NCBI GenBank assembly: GCA_946479055.1
Contig: CAMLEX010000406.1
Coordinates: forward strand, 1-5,180
DNA: 5,180 nt
DNA from: an uncultured Bacteroidota bacterium
Lineage (GTDB): Bacteria > Bacteroidota > Bacteroidia > Chitinophagales > Chitinophagaceae
Direction: 5' to 3'
Part shown: piece after piece, positions 4,909 through 5,180 of the stretch
Layout: every line of letters begins with the position of its first letter
Numbering within the stretch: position 1 is the first letter of the stretch
The notes under the pieces: generated by a model
The model's database searches: none
Told to the model about the DNA's origin: nothing
The model's input: the letters and a program-made list of their open reading frames with translations, nothing else
Program-made: the position numbers and the translations under genes

Positions 4909-5180
4909 ATGTTTTTAAAAACACTAACTGTTGCGGGACTTGCTACTTTCGAAATATATGCTGCCATCCCTGCGGGATTTGCATTTGGCCTGTCGTCATG
5001 GACAATATTTTTTGCCAGCGTTTTCGGCGGATTGATCGGGGTTTTCGTGGCTGCTTTTTTAGGTGATAAGATCAGGGCATTCTTTTATAAAAACAAGCCT
5101 GTAAAAGAAAAGCAAAACAAACATCCCATGATACACCGTATCTGGAATAAATATGGTATCATAGGCTTAGGTTTTCTAGG
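4909..5180 (+). CDS. Membrane protein resembling small multidrug export family, N-terminal part
   Basis: Ninety codons are visible before the window ends. Two hydrophobic segments are clear: about 5-28 (with E15 inside, in FEIYAAIPAGFAFGL) and about 31-51 (WTIFFASVFGGLIGVFVAAFL). A basic, hydrophilic loop follows (DKIRAFFYKNKPVKEK, then HPMIHRIWNKYG), and a third hydrophobic segment begins at about 83. The signature E-x3-AIPxGxAxGL, then a Gly-rich second helix, then a charged loop ending in KYG before the next helix, resembles the small multidrug export family (Sm_multidrug_ex, PF06695/COG2426), an inner-membrane family of unproven substrate. An unrelated DedA/SNARE-associated-like (VTT) membrane protein is the main alternative. 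The ATG is preceded by TTCACAATCAAATC, with no Shine-Dalgarno site, which is usual for this phylum. Confidence 0.65.
   Translation, partial: MFLKTLTVAGLATFEIYAAIPAGFAFGLSSWTIFFASVFGGLIGVFVAAFLGDKIRAFFYKNKPVKEKQNKHPMIHRIWNKYGIIGLGFL

Noticed and set aside
1..5180. CRISPR array, tRNA, riboswitch, defence or toxin-antitoxin system, intact insertion sequence
   Set aside because: No regularly spaced repeats, cloverleaf, conserved aptamer core, paired toxin-antitoxin frames or transposase motif were seen when reading both strands.

Overview
The window looks like ordinary chromosomal sequence from a Bacteroidota bacterium, most likely the Chitinophagaceae or a near relative. This is inferred from moderate-to-low GC, long AT-rich spacers, start codons with no Shine-Dalgarno site (leaders are A/C-rich instead), a perfect Bacteroidota-type -7 promoter box (TAnnTTTG) before one gene, and the kinds of protein encoded. 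No rRNA, tRNA, CRISPR array or intact insertion sequence was seen.

Layout. The left edge (2-172, +) holds the last 56 codons of a DUF1569/DinB-like protein. Facing it is a secreted trypsin-like serine protease (218-1051, -) with a signal peptide and a readable His-Asp-Ser triad. After a 330-base spacer comes an unrecognised 128-residue protein (1382-1768, +). A 437-base spacer then holds a 30-codon lipoprotein-signal-like open frame, a palindrome and a likely promoter. The best-defined gene follows: a 423-residue Gfo/Idh/MocA oxidoreductase (2206-3477, +) with its NAD-binding and catalytic motifs intact and a decayed twin-arginine leader.

From 3478 to 4050 there is no intact gene. The stretch does hold a possible small gene split by a frameshift in a run of six A, a perfect 13-bp inverted repeat, and a strong hairpin between convergent genes. 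Next is an unrecognised 145-residue, probably cytoplasmic, protein (4051-4488, -), then a 420-base AT-rich spacer. The right edge holds the first 90 codons of a membrane protein resembling the small multidrug export family (4909 onward, +).

How the genes relate. Strand changes and wide spacers suggest that each gene is its own transcription unit. No operon or shared pathway is evident. Nothing supports a defence island, biosynthetic cluster or other new multi-gene system. The most unusual part is the repeat-rich stretch with gene remnants at 3620-4020, followed by the two orphan genes.
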